A stretch of 64,000 nucleotides of DNA from Bugulina stolonifera (lineage: Eukaryota; Bryozoa; Gymnolaemata; Cheilostomatida; Bugulidae): contig OW285190.1 in the NCBI GenBank assembly GCA_935421135.1, positions 1,488,001-1,552,000 of the forward strand. The letters run 5' to 3'. The position numbers and the translations under genes are program-made. Positions 10,093-25,000 of the stretch are shown piece after piece. The notes under the pieces were generated by a model, which saw only the letters and a program-made list of their open reading frames with translations, did no database searches and was not told the origin of the DNA. The number at the start of each line of letters is the position of its first letter. Position 1 is the first letter of the stretch.

Positions 10093-13000
10093 CTGAAACA
10101 AGAACAAGGTCATGTCTAGCTAGTGGGTAACTCCTTAGAATATGTATAAATAAATAATATCGCTGTAAGTACAGAGTATAACACATCTAATGTCGCATTC
10201 CTTTGGTATATTATGGGTAGCTCTGCCCTCTCATTCACCCAATTAATACAGGTAACGGATTTACTCAGTTACTATACAACAATATTACATGAAATCTAAG
10301 TCTAAAGGAGGTGTCAAGGTCATTAACAAACTTTATTTAGACTTCATTAATCAAACATAGATTCGCCTTACGTACAATAAGTTACATTTGATCATAACTT
10401 TGCATACCACATTATTATAATGTAAGGGAGGGCAATTACTGTAAAGGTAAGACAACTTACGATATATAAACCTGTAGTGTATGAAGACAGGTTGGCCGTT
10501 GGATAGCTGCGGAATATTCAACTGGTACTGTATGACGGGAGAACTGCTGGTTGTGTTAAAGTATTTCATCTCTTCTCTCACCTCATTCAAGTTCTCACTC
10601 CATATCTTCTCTGGAAAGCTGCCAAACTTGTCATAGACGAACAGGAACTCTTCATTTGGCCTAAAGATAAGTTACCATGGATACCGGTGGTAGTTTAGGG
10701 CTAATTGTCACTACACTATATTGTAGTTGGGTCACCTCACAACTTTATTATTTTGTGTTTGGAATAATTGAGGTAGGGTGCCATCATATAACAAGGAAGA
10801 ACAGTGTCCGATATGTACAATGTTGTACTAACTGAAGCTAAATAACCAGATATAAGGGTGGGATGCTGGGCGTCCTCTACTCAGGGCGACACGTAAGGAC
10901 TTACTGTAAGTACGTTATTCTGATCTCAAATTCCACAATTTCACCAGGTTGGCCATAGAATCTGTATTCACACTCGGCTTTCTCAGTGGTTTGAAAGTCG
11001 GGGGTGTGCAGGGTACCCCCTCTATCTATCGTTGAGTTGAACTCCCAGCTACAAGGTGTACCCTGTATTGGCATCCCAGTCATAAATTCCTCTAAAGAAT
11101 TACAATAGAGGAGGTGTACTGTACGAGTTACATGAGTTACATAGTTTATTTATATCACTAGTCTTGTGCTCACACATCATGATACTCTGATACATGTAAT
11201 TATCATATATAATTGCATACATTATAATCATGTACTACAGTATTGCTACAGCATTGCTACAGTATTGCTACAGTATTGCTACAGTATTGCTACAGCATTG
11301 CTACAGTGTTACTACAGCATTGCTACAGCATTGCTACAGCATTGCTACAGTATTGCTACAGTATTGCTACAGTATTGCTACAGCATTGCTACAGCATTGC
11401 TACAGCATTGCTACAGCATTGCTACAGTATTGCTACAGTATTGCTACAGTATTGCTACAGTATGCTACAGTATTGCTACAGTGTTACTACAGCATTGCTA
11501 CGGCATTGCTACAGCATTGCTACAGTATTGCTACAGTATTGCTACAGTATTGCTACAGTATGCTACAGTATTGCTACAGTGTTACTACAGCGTATCTACA
11601 GCATTGCTACAGTATTGCTACAGTATTGCTACAGTATGCTACAGTATTGCTACAGTGTTACTACAGCATTGCTACATCATTGCTACAGTATTGTTACAGT
11701 ATTGCTACAGTATTGCTACAGTATTGCTACAGTATTGCTACAGTATTGCTACAGTATTGCTACAGTATTGCTACAGTATTGCTACAGTATTGCTACAGTA
11801 TTGCTACAGTATTGCTACAGTATTGCTACAGTATTGCTACAGTATTGCTACAGTATTGCTACAGTATTGCTACAGTAGCAGTGATTCTTGATATGCTGTT
11901 GAACTAATACTACATGTATATCTAGTATTTGTAGTCACTACTCACTTGGGTATCTGTGAGTAACTCGAGCATCAAAACCGCTGTAGTGCCACGGTGCGGA
12001 ACCAGCCAGGGTGACCAGTTGTACCAGCATAGCAGGACCAGTGGAGATCAGCTCAGGGATGGTCATCTCCCCACAGAATATACCGATTATCGGGTCCTCA
12101 ACCGACCCTCCATCATAGACGACAACTTTGTCTTCTGCGCAGTTCTCACTAGAAGTATAGTATTACCAGAACGCAACTTTTAGAAAGAAGACACAGGTCT
12201 GGGCTATCTCTGACCACCCCACAAACTGTGATATGAGAACAGCATGACGTAGGCTCAGTCCTAAAGTTTAACAAAAATATCTGTTTTATGCAAAACCTGC
12301 CGCAGCCAGAATATGGTGAAAGGATGTAGACAATCATCATCACACAGTGAACATGGCGTTTAAGAAGAGAGATTTGTATATTTACGTATGGTCTTATATA
12401 CATTGTACCTTCTCTTCAAGTCGAACTTTCCTCCAGACCTTCTGTTCATTCCAGAGAGGTAGAGCTCTACCCTCTCCCCCTCTGTGTTTACCAGTTTATA
12501 CAGACATGCGCTGTGAGGTGGGTATATGCCAGGGTATCCAGGGGAAGTAATCTCACAAAACCCTATGCACTTATCTACTTTAATATTCCAGTCGCACACT
12601 ACAACATAGATGTAGATAGATTAGTTTTAGCTAAGCATTTATTTATTAGTAGCATACTTACATGACTTGTACGGAGACTTACATGTATGTCAGTCCGCTA
12701 TGATATACAAACAATGACCTCTAACCTGAACTAGTTGGTAACTCACATGTATTCGGTACTTTTCCCAGGACATCATTGTATCCTCCATAACGGGTCTCAA
12801 TAGTGTTATGAGAGAGCTCTATAAAAGCAATTTGAGGACAAATAAGATGACGTGCCCGCTGGTCCCCAAATACTATTTAATAACCAATAGCGGGTGTGTA
12901 TACACACATTTCACGCTTTAGTAGTTGGTAACTGGATGTCATTCCATTGCGTTTTTATTTGTTTACCAGCAGTCATTTTAGTCAGTCACATGACCATAAA

Positions 13001-16000
13001 TAAAATACCAAGATATGTCACTTAGTGACCCACCCTACGCTACTTTGTGACTTATTTTCGGAGCTGGGTCAAAGTGGGACTTGAAATCAATAAATCAAGC
13101 CATTTCTAAAATTGTTGAGGTAAGTCGTTGAAGTCAACTGTGGGATGCCTCAAGTTGAGCCAAGTCACCATGCAGTGCACGTCTGCAGTTAAACTTTTTC
13201 CAGTTCCAAAAGCAATTCAAAGAGGATGGGATGTGCATTATGGGATATACTCTATACACATGACTTGTAATAATATTGGCATGTTGGTCTAGACTGGTCA
13301 GGTGGATATTAGTGATAGCTAAACAATGCTATATTGTACATGTCTATAAACGGCACATAGTATAGAGTGTCCTCTGGCTGGCCCAACTTATTATCACGGC
13401 ACTATTACAACTCATGTTGATGTACATTGTATTAACAACGCAACACGTAATAAAGCATATATTGACTCCGCTTTATTTCTATAAAATCCTCCATTATATT
13501 GACTTGGCAAACCCACAAGTCAAACTCACAAGTCATTCACTTTCCAAGTCAAGTTGAGTCAATCACATTGATGTGGAAGCTCAAGTTAGGCCAAGTCGGC
13601 AAGTAGTAAGCTTGAAATCAAATAACCAAACTTGGTTTGGCATGTAAAGTTGAAAATACGACTTGGGACCAGATCTGCCTATCTTACTCTACCCATTGAC
13701 CTAATACTACTCAACTACCTGACCTATTTTATTCCATGCTATGACCTACATGTACATGTACATGTACATGTACATGTACATGTATGTTGCTCCACTATAT
13801 GACCCACATGTATGTTACTCTACTCTCTCACTCATATTACTCCACTCTGTGACCTATATTACTCGTACCCATAAGCGTCTCTTAGGGTGGAAGGAGGTAA
13901 CTTGCTGAATTGTAAAATTTAACGTCGCAGGTTTAAGTGCTGCACACTACTGTTGTGCAAGTTTAAGTCCTCCACTTGGTGCCCAGCGTCGAAAGACGGC
14001 TAAATGCACATCAGTGAGCATAAACACAAATACAATGTTGTTGGCACTGACCTATTCTTTTGAAGCTAACTCTGACATCATAGGTTGTGTGTTCAGACAA
14101 CTTCTGCACTCTAAAATCGATCTTCATGTTTCTACCAGAGGAGATTCTCTTTACCTACGCAGATATGCAACTATTATTACATGAAAGGCAACACAATGCT
14201 GTACTGTAGAATATAAGGTTGCACAATGCTGTACTGTAGAATATAAGGTTGCACAATGCTGTACTGTAGAATATAAGGTTGCACAATGCTGTACTGGAGA
14301 ATATAAGGTTACACAATGCTGTACTGTAGAATATAAGGTTACACAATGCTGTACTGTAGAATATAAGGTTAAATGTGAACACCCAATCTTACATTGATTG
14401 TGTTCTCCTGGTAGTGACCACAGAGTTCTGTTGGTTTCCATACGGGTTCATGGAATCCGTCCCAGATTCTCAGATAGTTCTTCATTCCACAGCTGAAATA
14501 GATGTACACACTATATACATGTAGTTTACGGAGCACGGGGTGGGTGGGGTAGGGAGGGGAGTACAGTCCATGGAGGGGAGTACAGTACATGGAGGGGAGT
14601 ACAGTACATGGAGTGGAGTACAGTACATGGAGGGGAGTACAGTACATGGAGGGGAGTACAGTACATGGAGTGGAGTACAGTACATGGAGGAGAGTACAGT
14701 CCATGGAGGGGAGTACAGTACATGGAGGGGAGTACAGTACATGGAGTGGAGTACAGTACATGGAGTGGAGTACAGTACATGGAGTGGAGTACAGTACATG
14801 GAGGGGAGTACAGTACATGGCTGGAGTACAGTACATGGAGTGGAGTACAGTACATGGAGTGGAGTACAGTACATGGAGGGGAGTACAGTACCTGGAGTGG
14901 AGTACAGTACATGGAGGGGAGTACAGTACATGGAGGGGAGTACAGTACATGGAGTGGAGTACAGTACATGGAGTGGAGTACAGTACATGGAGTGGAGTAC
15001 AGTACATGGAGGGGAGTACAGTACATGGAGTGGAGTACTGCAGTACATAGAGGGGAGTACAGTACATGGAGGGAGGTGTAGAGTAACTACATGATGTGAG
15101 CTCACTGTGAGTTCAGCCACTTCTGTCTGACGCTGATGTAAGTATAAACACTTACCTTACATGATGTAGAGTTAACATACACAGGACTTACACTTACCTA
15201 TACTTACCTTGTATAGCATGTCTCAACTCTGAACTTACTGCCTGTATGCGTATACCTATACTTACCCTGTATAACACGTCTTAACTCTGAACTTACTGCC
15301 TGTATGCGTATACCTATACTTACGCCTACACGTAAGCCTACATGCATGCCTTCACGCACACCTACACATTCGCCTACACTATGCCTATACGTACGCATAC
15401 ACGTGCACCTATACGTACGCCAACACATACGCTTAGGTGCACGTCTATACTTACGCCTACACGTACGCTTACACGTACGCATATATGCATGCCTATACGT
15501 ATGTCTACACATACACATATACGCACGCCTATACGTATGTCTACACATACACCTATACGCACGCCTATTATACATATGTTTAGTTGTCATACAAACCAGA
15601 GCTGCAGTTGCACACCCAATTGTGATGCTGGATGTATAGTAGAGAAGAAACAACAGTAATAGGAGAAGCAATGCAAGCATAGTAAGTGTAGATGCAGGCT
15701 GTGATATACAGTAATGTATAATCTATATAATATACTTGTGCTCAAAATATGAAAATAAATACAGTTATACATGTAATACTATAATAAGGTGCTTATTGAT
15801 TGGTTTAGTCTAGTAGACTTGGTGCTCAGGCTACAGTACAGAATTCATTCTTTCAGATGAATCTGAACAGTTTAGTCTTTGACCTTTCAACACTCCATGG
15901 GACACACAGGTCATCGTAGAGTCGATGTTGTCATACTTGTATTAGTGTATATATCATGGCCGTCTCTACTGTCCACAGTAGGAGTTATCTATCCTTACTT

Positions 16001-19000
16001 ATACCAGGGACTGCTTGGGCTTAGGAAAACAATGCATCACTAGCAGGTCTAATTTAATTTGATATAACCTTTGTAAGATGACAACAAAATTATAGCAAGT
16101 CATGTCAAGTACTGACAACTCCACATTGGTTGGCTATTATGTGTAAAGTTAGACATGCCTGGATTTCTATTACAATAGCTGCATCCTGTTTACTACAAAG
16201 TTACAGACAGTTAGCATGCAAGTTCTAATACTATACTAAAGAGTAGATCCAACTTAAACTTCTACATACTTTCACAATATACAGATTAACTAAATAAACT
16301 CTAAACGGCAGCAAATAAAATATTCAATGGGTGAGTTTGTCGAGCCAAACAAACAGATTCTCATACTGACCTAAATATTTTATCTGGTTTAGCTCTCTGT
16401 CTAGTCAACCAATAAAAAACCAAGTTATGGTTGACCATCGACAAGTCAATCAACACTTAAATATTAGACAATGAGTCCACATGGATTTACATGACATGTG
16501 TAATGCCTGCATGTACTGCTGTATGTGTACATGTACATGTACTGCTGTATATGTACATGTACATGTACTGCTGTATATGTACATGTACATGTACTGCTGT
16601 ATGTGTACATGTACATGTACTGCTGTATGTGTACATGTACATGTACTGCTGTATGTGTACATGTACATGTACTGCTGTATATGTACATGTACACGTACTG
16701 CTGTATGTGTACATGTACATGTACTGCTGTATGTGTACATGTACATGTACTGCTGTATGTGTACATGTACATGTACTGCTGTTTATGTACATGTACATGT
16801 ACTGCTGTATGTGTACATGTACATGTACTGCTGTATGTGTACATGTACATGTACTGCTGTATGTGTGCATGTACATGTACTGCTGTATGTGTGCATGTAC
16901 ATGTACTGCTTTATGTGTACATGTACATGTACTGCTGTATGTGTACATGTACATGTACTGCTGTTTATGTACATGTACATGTACTGCTGTATGTGTACAT
17001 GTACATGTACTGCTGTATGTGTACATGTACATGTACTGCTGTATATGTACATGTACATGTACTGCTGTATATGTACATGTACATGTACTGCTGCATGTGT
17101 ACATGTACATGTACTGCCGTATGTGTACATGTACATGTACTGCCGTATGTGTACATGTACTGCTGTATGTATACATGTATATGTACTGCTGTATGTGTAC
17201 ATGTACATGTACTGCTGTATGTGTACATGTACTGCTGTATGTGTACATGTACATGTACTGCTGTATATGTACATGTACATGTACTGCTGCATGTGTACAT
17301 GTACATGTACTGCTGTATGTGTACATGTACTGCTGTATGTGTACATGTACATGTACTGCTGTATATGTACATGTACATGTACTGCTGTATATGTACATGT
17401 ACATGTACTGCTGCATGTGTACATGTACATGTACTGCCGTATGTGTACATGTACATGTACTGCCGTATGTGTACATGTACTGCTGTATGTATACATGTAT
17501 ATGTACTGCTGTATGTGTACATGTACATGTACTGCTGTATGTGTACATGTACATGTACTGCTGTATGTATACATATAACTACAGTATGTAACTAACTCCA
17601 TCTCATACGGCTGACATTGTATCTGTCTAGATTTGACAGCTGAGATAGGGTATGTTCTAGGTGAAAGGAGGGAGTGGAGCCCATGAGGAAACTAAAACGG
17701 TGAACATGGAGGTGGCACGTATGCAAGTTCGCACCTAATACATTTCCCTGTGCACTATTCTGATTTGACAGCTACATTTTAGCTGCTCACGAAGGTTGCA
17801 CCTCTAATAGAAATGGGGGAGATTGGAGTTTATAGATCGGAGTATCCGATTTTAGCGAGTAGGTACCACAGGAGAGTTAATTAGTATCAGGTGAGTTTAT
17901 AGAAATATTCACATTAGCAGACTGAGTTCTCTCCTTCTACCTCTACATCAAAGCCAACTGCATGAAGCATGGAGCCTAAGGGGCACACATAGACCCCCGA
18001 TTCTACCTCAATCTAGACAAACTTGTGTTACAGCACGCCCTTAGCTTAAACACCAACGTATAAGCTACGTAAACATGTATACAAAAGTAACCAGTAAAGA
18101 GTCCAATAAACTACTCTTGAAATACATAAAAAATTCATGACATCATCAAGCCACTGCCGGTGCTAACCTTCACTGGTTAAATCAGTTAAACATATACTCC
18201 AGTAGCAAAGCAATATTGATACTCCATGAGACGTACCTCCGCACAGAGTGGTTGTAGGAGCGGTGTGCAGTCACCACACTCTTCACTACTGCCGTCGCGT
18301 AGTATCCCTCAGGAGCCTGGAACTCATAGCTACAGTAGAACTCTTCACCCAACGTATCTGGTGGGAAGAGAGGAGGCATGACCTGTATATCCAAATCCAT
18401 AAACTTGTACTTGTTCACAAGACTAGTGTTACACAGCATGATACCTGTAACATACAGTACATGTATAAACAGCACTAGTGTTACACAGTATGATACCTGT
18501 AACATATAAACAGCAATAGTGTTACACAGCATGTTACCTGTAACATAGAAACGTCACTAGTGTTACACGGCACCATACCAATGAGGTACAAGCACTAATA
18601 CTATTCATAGAGTTATCATACCAAAATATAAATATAACAAACAATTAAAAATTTTAGTCAAACCAGAATTACCCAATTTTATGTATATTATGAGTCAGAA
18701 CAATTTTTTAAATTTTAAAAGCATCAAAATTTATAGTAACACTGTTTTTAATAGACAAAAGAGGTCATGTCATGATTCATCAACTTTTTACGCTCCAAAG
18801 TGCAGAAATTAATTAGTTTCTCATTCAATATTATCCGTAAACATATTATCCACTTTATAATTTATTTAATGTTGTTTGATACACATTGAATTAAAGGACT
18901 ATAGTATTATGTAATAAAATATAAATCTAATAGCTGACTAGTGTTACATGATATACTTGTAATACACGTATAGAATACATTGTATATACATGTTCATTGT

Positions 19001-22000
19001 ACATTGTATATGTATGTTATAGCTTACCATAAAACATCTAAATGTAATAACTGAGTTGTGGGATGATGAATAACTTTATGTTTAATACAACTAAAGAAAT
19101 GGGCAATGCTTACTCCAGACATACATGTACAGTATTTCACACGACAATGTATTAATATTTTCACACAGTTGTACCCAAATTATATGTAAACACATGTACA
19201 TGTACATGTACATGTACATGTACATGTACATGTGTTTACATATAATTTGGGTACATGTACATGTACATGTAGGTTGTAGAGGTGGCCATGTGTGATAATA
19301 TTTACTACATGTCCGTGTATCCCTGTGGGCCTCAGTCTATACAATCTTGAACATGAAAGGTCAATGTGACATATAAATAGGGCACACGAGCTGTTATATT
19401 TGATTCATATGGCCAGCATATAGTCAGTATAATATGGTCAGCATATGGTCAGTATATGGTCAGTATATGGTCAGTATATGGTCAGTATATGGTCAGTATA
19501 TGGTCAGTATATGGTCAGCATATGGTCAGTATATGGTCAGTATATGGTCAGCATATGGTTAGTATATGGTCAGCATATGGTCAGTATATGGTCAGTATAT
19601 GGTCAGTATATGGTCAGCATATGGTCAGCATGTGGTCAGCATGTGGTCAGTATATGGTCAGTGTATGGTCAGTATATGGTCAGCATATGGTCAGTATATA
19701 GTCAGTATATAGTCAGCATATGGTCAATATATGGTCAGTCTATGGTCAGTATATGGTCAGCATATGGTCAGCATATGGTCAGTATATGGTCAGTATACGA
19801 TACAATACTCTTACCTACTTCTTGTATTGTATGGTATACTGACCAAAGGAACAGTGTGGACAATGCATAGCTGTACATGTACGTTGTATACTATTTACAA
19901 ACTTGACCAGACTGTCATAGCATCTACATGTACATTTATGTCCGGTGTGTCCTATTTATGATTTATGCCCTATAATATGCCCTATATGTATACCCTATAA
20001 TATACCCTATATGTATACTCTATATAATTATGCACTATATATACTCCATTTATGCCCTACGTATATCCTATATATGCCCTATAATGTGCCCCATATGACT
20101 GTATACCTAGTATTATACCCTGTAATGTGCCCTATATGTAAGCCTTGCGTAGGCATTTCACGTAACGTTAAGGTCAATGGATAATGGAGGTCACATCTCT
20201 GGAGAATTATTGGAATGGTATCAGACTAGACGTCTGTAAACATTATAAACTAGTGATGATTATTACAAAACACTCTTCCTTAATTACATGTACACACATT
20301 TCATTCAATATTGTATGTGTATATATAGCCTACACGTACATGTACTTGTACATATAGTATTATAGGTGTATATATAGCCTACACGTACATGTACTTGTAC
20401 ATACAGTATTATAGGTGTATATATAGCCTACACGTACATGTACTTGTACATACAGTATTATAGGTGTATATATAGCCTACACGTACATGTACTTGTACAT
20501 ACAGTATTATAGGTGTATATATAGCCTACACGTACATGTACTTGTACATACAGTATTATAGGTGTATATATAGCCTACACGTACATGAACTTGTACATAC
20601 AGTATTATAGGTGTATATATAGCCTACACGTACATGTACTTGTACATATAGTATTATAGGTGTATATAATAGCCTACACGTACATGTACTTGTACATACA
20701 GTATTATAGGTGTATATGTAGCCTACACGTACATGTACTTGTACATATAGTATTATAGGTGTATATATAGCCTACACGTACATGTACTTGTACATACAGT
20801 ATTATAGGTGTATATATAGCCTACACGTACATGTACTTGTACATACAGTATTATAGGTGTATATATAGCCTACACGTACATGTACTTGTACATATAGTAT
20901 TATTTATAGGTGTACGTGTGCAATGCACAGTATGTACGGATCAATAGAATGATAAACTAAATGTGTATATATCCAAACGCCTTTAGAAATACAATTTTAT
21001 GGGATTACCCCATATATACATGTATTTATGGGATTACCCCATATATACATGTATATATGGGGTAATCCCATATATACATGTATATATGGGATTACCCCAT
21101 ATATACATATATTTATGGGGTTACCCCATATATACATGTATATATGGGATTACCCCATATATACATGTATATATGGGATTACCCCATATATACATGTATA
21201 TATGAGATTACCCCATATATACATGTATTTATGAGTTATTAATACACAATTCTCTATTATGAAATAATTAATAATAATATACTGTGATGTAATAATTGGG
21301 TGAAGAGTATGCCAAATAGTGTAGCATTTCTATTATTGTAACACTATTGTATGGAGTGTAGTACGAGTGTCCTTGTATTATTGTTATATATATACATGTA
21401 TATATACATTGCACATGTACAGTGAATATCACAACTACATGATTGTATGCTAGCATATAAATGTATAGGCTATACATCATAGACATAATGTTGTATTTAT
21501 GGTAAACATCATACTCATATGATGTATTTTTAGACATTTATTTTTGAGCAATCAGAGACTTGTTTCAAATTCATGAAAATACCCGTCCCTGACTGGGGTT
21601 TGAACCTGGGGCCTCTACGGTACCTAATCGCCTAGCACAGTGAACAGAACACATTACCACTACACCAGCTAAAAAATAAATTTCCTTGCCTAAAATGCAT
21701 CATAATATACAAAAAATGGCCAAAACTATATAATTATATTATATTATACTATTCTAGTATACACACTGTACGTACAGAATATACATCATATACATCATAC
21801 ATACATACATACATACATACATACATACATACATTGTATGCTATATATTATACTGTATTACTATGCTAGTTTTATACACATGTACATGGCTTGTATTAGA
21901 TATCATCACCCGGTAGGAACAATGAGTTATTCTAATCAATATAGAAACATATTGTCATCATGTCAAGTGCTCTCTACCCCTCTCTCTGGAGGACTTGTTC

Positions 22001-25000
22001 CGAGTACCCTTGTACATTAATTACCTGCGTCCTAAGTGATGTGTACGTCTACATACCCTTTACCTGCGTGCTCCATACGTCTGCTATACCTTATCTAAAC
22101 CACAGTTCACGTGTATGAGTGGATAATTACCATAGTAACTGTTAACTCTCTAAGGGGATGGAACTTGAAGCTACAGTGTAGCATGTCTTCCCTTGTGACC
22201 CTCTGAACTTTAGCTTAGCATTGCTATACTCACAACTATATGTACATCCAGTTTATAAACATGTGTAATTGTTATATATCACTAGTGTATACTATACTTG
22301 ACCAATATATATGTACTCTAGTCTCTATTGCGCTTTATTTTAGATATAAATGTCATTATGAAACAAAATTTCAAAATATAATAATATAGTTCCCAATGTT
22401 TAATTCAATTTATAGAATAATATACATACATACATACATTAATATACAATATACATACACAATATATAACATATACATGTAATATAATAATAGACAGTCG
22501 TCGAGGTTAAATGATCGTAGTAATATGACCTTCAACTAGATTATTGTTATAATTATTACATGCACATGTCAGTGTTACTTTGGTACAATAATTATTATAA
22601 TATAGTAACTTGTACCAAAGTAACATTGACATATTATTATTATTTATATGATGTTTTTTTATGCAAGGAATTGGTTCTTTGAGCAGTCAGAGACTTGTTT
22701 CAAATCCATGAAAATACCAGTCCCTGACTGGGATTTGGACCTAATCGCCTAGCATATTACAGCTACACCAGCTCAGCAATGTATAAAAAAGAAACTTCAC
22801 TGGTGAGCAGTAGATATGCTCTGATCACCAACTGCACACAAGGCTCCACTGGTATATATTATTGTTATTTATATTATAATAATACATTACAATGTGTCAT
22901 ATTATAACTTTATCATACATGTATATGATATACAGTAGAAAAACTTGGTTATTGTTGGCTGTAACAATCATAATATTAGGCGTCTGTGTTGTGTTGTTTT
23001 TACTTCACAAAAATAAATAACTGCTGTGAAATATTAATGCGGTGTTGTTACATGAAAGTACATGTAGATAGTCTCACGCACTAGATAAAGGTAGATGGTC
23101 CTAAACGCTATATAGAGGTAGGCTGTCCTATACCCTATATAAAGGTAGCTGTACCTCACCACTTCCATCATATCGGGTTTTATTTGAAATAAATAATTGT
23201 TGTTAATAAGGAACAAATTGTCATCTGACTTTAAATAATGTCAAAGTGAACCAGATATCTGAAATACAAATAATATATTATTGTATATTAAATAGATATG
23301 CCAGTTTCACCCGTCAAAGTGAAACTAATGACACTTTAATAACGTCAATTATTGAGTATCATAACATCTATTATGATAAACAAATAAATAAAGTATACCT
23401 AGGTGGTTATACCTCTGTATATAGTGTGCTATCACTAGAGAGATATAATATAAAGATCAGAGGATATGTACGTATGTCTTACCACCATTGTAGTTGACTG
23501 CAGCAGGTAGGCTGGCAGAGTTATAGACTGTGATCCTTCTACCGTGTGAGAGCACTGCATTCAGCAGGTGTATTATAGTATATGCTGACCAGTACATTGT
23601 GTAACTGAGACTATAATATGAACAAGTGGCAGAGTTTCTGACAGCAATCTGAACTGTACACAGCGTCTTCTCTGTCTTACCATGAGTCAGCAAGGAGACA
23701 TCAACTTATATCTATCTTATTTTACATGAGACCTTAATTATACAGTGGTGGATCCAACCCTCCACCATCAATAAGGGGGTCATGTTCTACTCTATACTGT
23801 GACTAACAGACAGATGGCACTTATTAATACAGTGAACCAGGAGCCAATCCAATGCAGTTATTACCCTACTTACAGCCAATATGCTCCAACTCTTTGTAGC
23901 TAACCATTGCACCAATTCAGCAGTGATACCATAGAGTAGGGTAAGGGGTGTAGAGTTGTTTTTGAAAATTAATGCTGGGGTTCACAATTGATGTTTATCA
24001 TTACTAATTGGTTATGATTGGTCAATTAGTGCTATTCTGGGTATACTATAATTGGTGGATGCAATATGCTTGTGTTAGAGCTGACTATATTAGACTATGT
24101 TCCACAGCAGCTGAGTAGTGTTAGTGGCTGCTAGAGCTGACTACACTAGACTGTGTTCCACTGCAGGAGGGTAGTGCGTTAGTGTCTATACATAATCACA
24201 AGTGACAGCCTCTTCTTAGTCATAATAATCTAATTACAACTCCCTATCTCCAAACCCAGCTACCATTAGCTGTGTGACATAGTGACATGGCTGTACAAGC
24301 ATCATAATATCACAATAATCAGTAAATGCAGAAATATAATCACACTTTTGACTTTTATAATGACAATGCACAATATTGTAATCATCTCTAGTACATTGAT
24401 TGAAGCAATAATGTGATGCTCCAAACCAGAAGCGTTCGTCCTCATTTCTAAGTGAGGGCTATTTTTAGGAATTGTACTTAAATTGTGACTACATAAGCAT
24501 ACACTTCTACGTGTAGAAAAGATTGCTGATGTGGAGAAATCATTTACATGGCACAGATGATGCATGTAGTTGTTGGCATTTTTTGAGTGAGCCAGTGTGC
24601 CAGCATAATGAATTTTCCCGTCATATCTGCTATGAACGGTAGACCTGAATATTATTATTTACTATGTAACCAACATTCAGTTGATTTTGACTTACTAGAA
24701 AATTGAAGATCATTAAAACTAATAAAAATTATAGAAATTAGTTAAAATAACATATTGCTGTAAATAAACATCTGGAGCATCTGACCCAGGGTTGCCTGTC
24801 ATACAAGTATGGTTTAAATAGTGTAGGTCAGTTCACCTAAGAATTGTAGATCAATTCTTATTATGCTTATATTTCTATAAACAAAAATATACATATTGAC
24901 TTATAACATGATAAATGTTTATACAGTGTAGTTTCAACATAAGTACAACAGTGTAATACATAATATATGCATATAATAAGATATCATTGTAGTGTCTTAC

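Noticed and set aside
11166..11907. Three long plus-strand reading frames of about 210-240 residues
   Set aside because: They are the three frames of an 11-bp minisatellite whose unit has no stop in any frame; no splice or start context.
14369..15120. Long open frames on both strands, 150-230 residues
   Set aside because: Produced by the 19-bp array. Only the short piece at 14393-14492 is a real exon of gene A.
16508..17572. CRISPR-like array
   Set aside because: Units are adjacent copies without unique spacers; the genome is eukaryotic. The same applies to all other tandem arrays here.
16481..17601. Six overlapping open frames of up to 366 residues
   Set aside because: Period-26 repeat without stops; Cys/Val/His/Tyr composition is that of the repeat.
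21545..21672. Functional tRNA gene
   Set aside because: A- and B-box-like motifs are present but the 5' and 3' ends do not form an acceptor stem, and a related truncated copy exists; a SINE is more likely.
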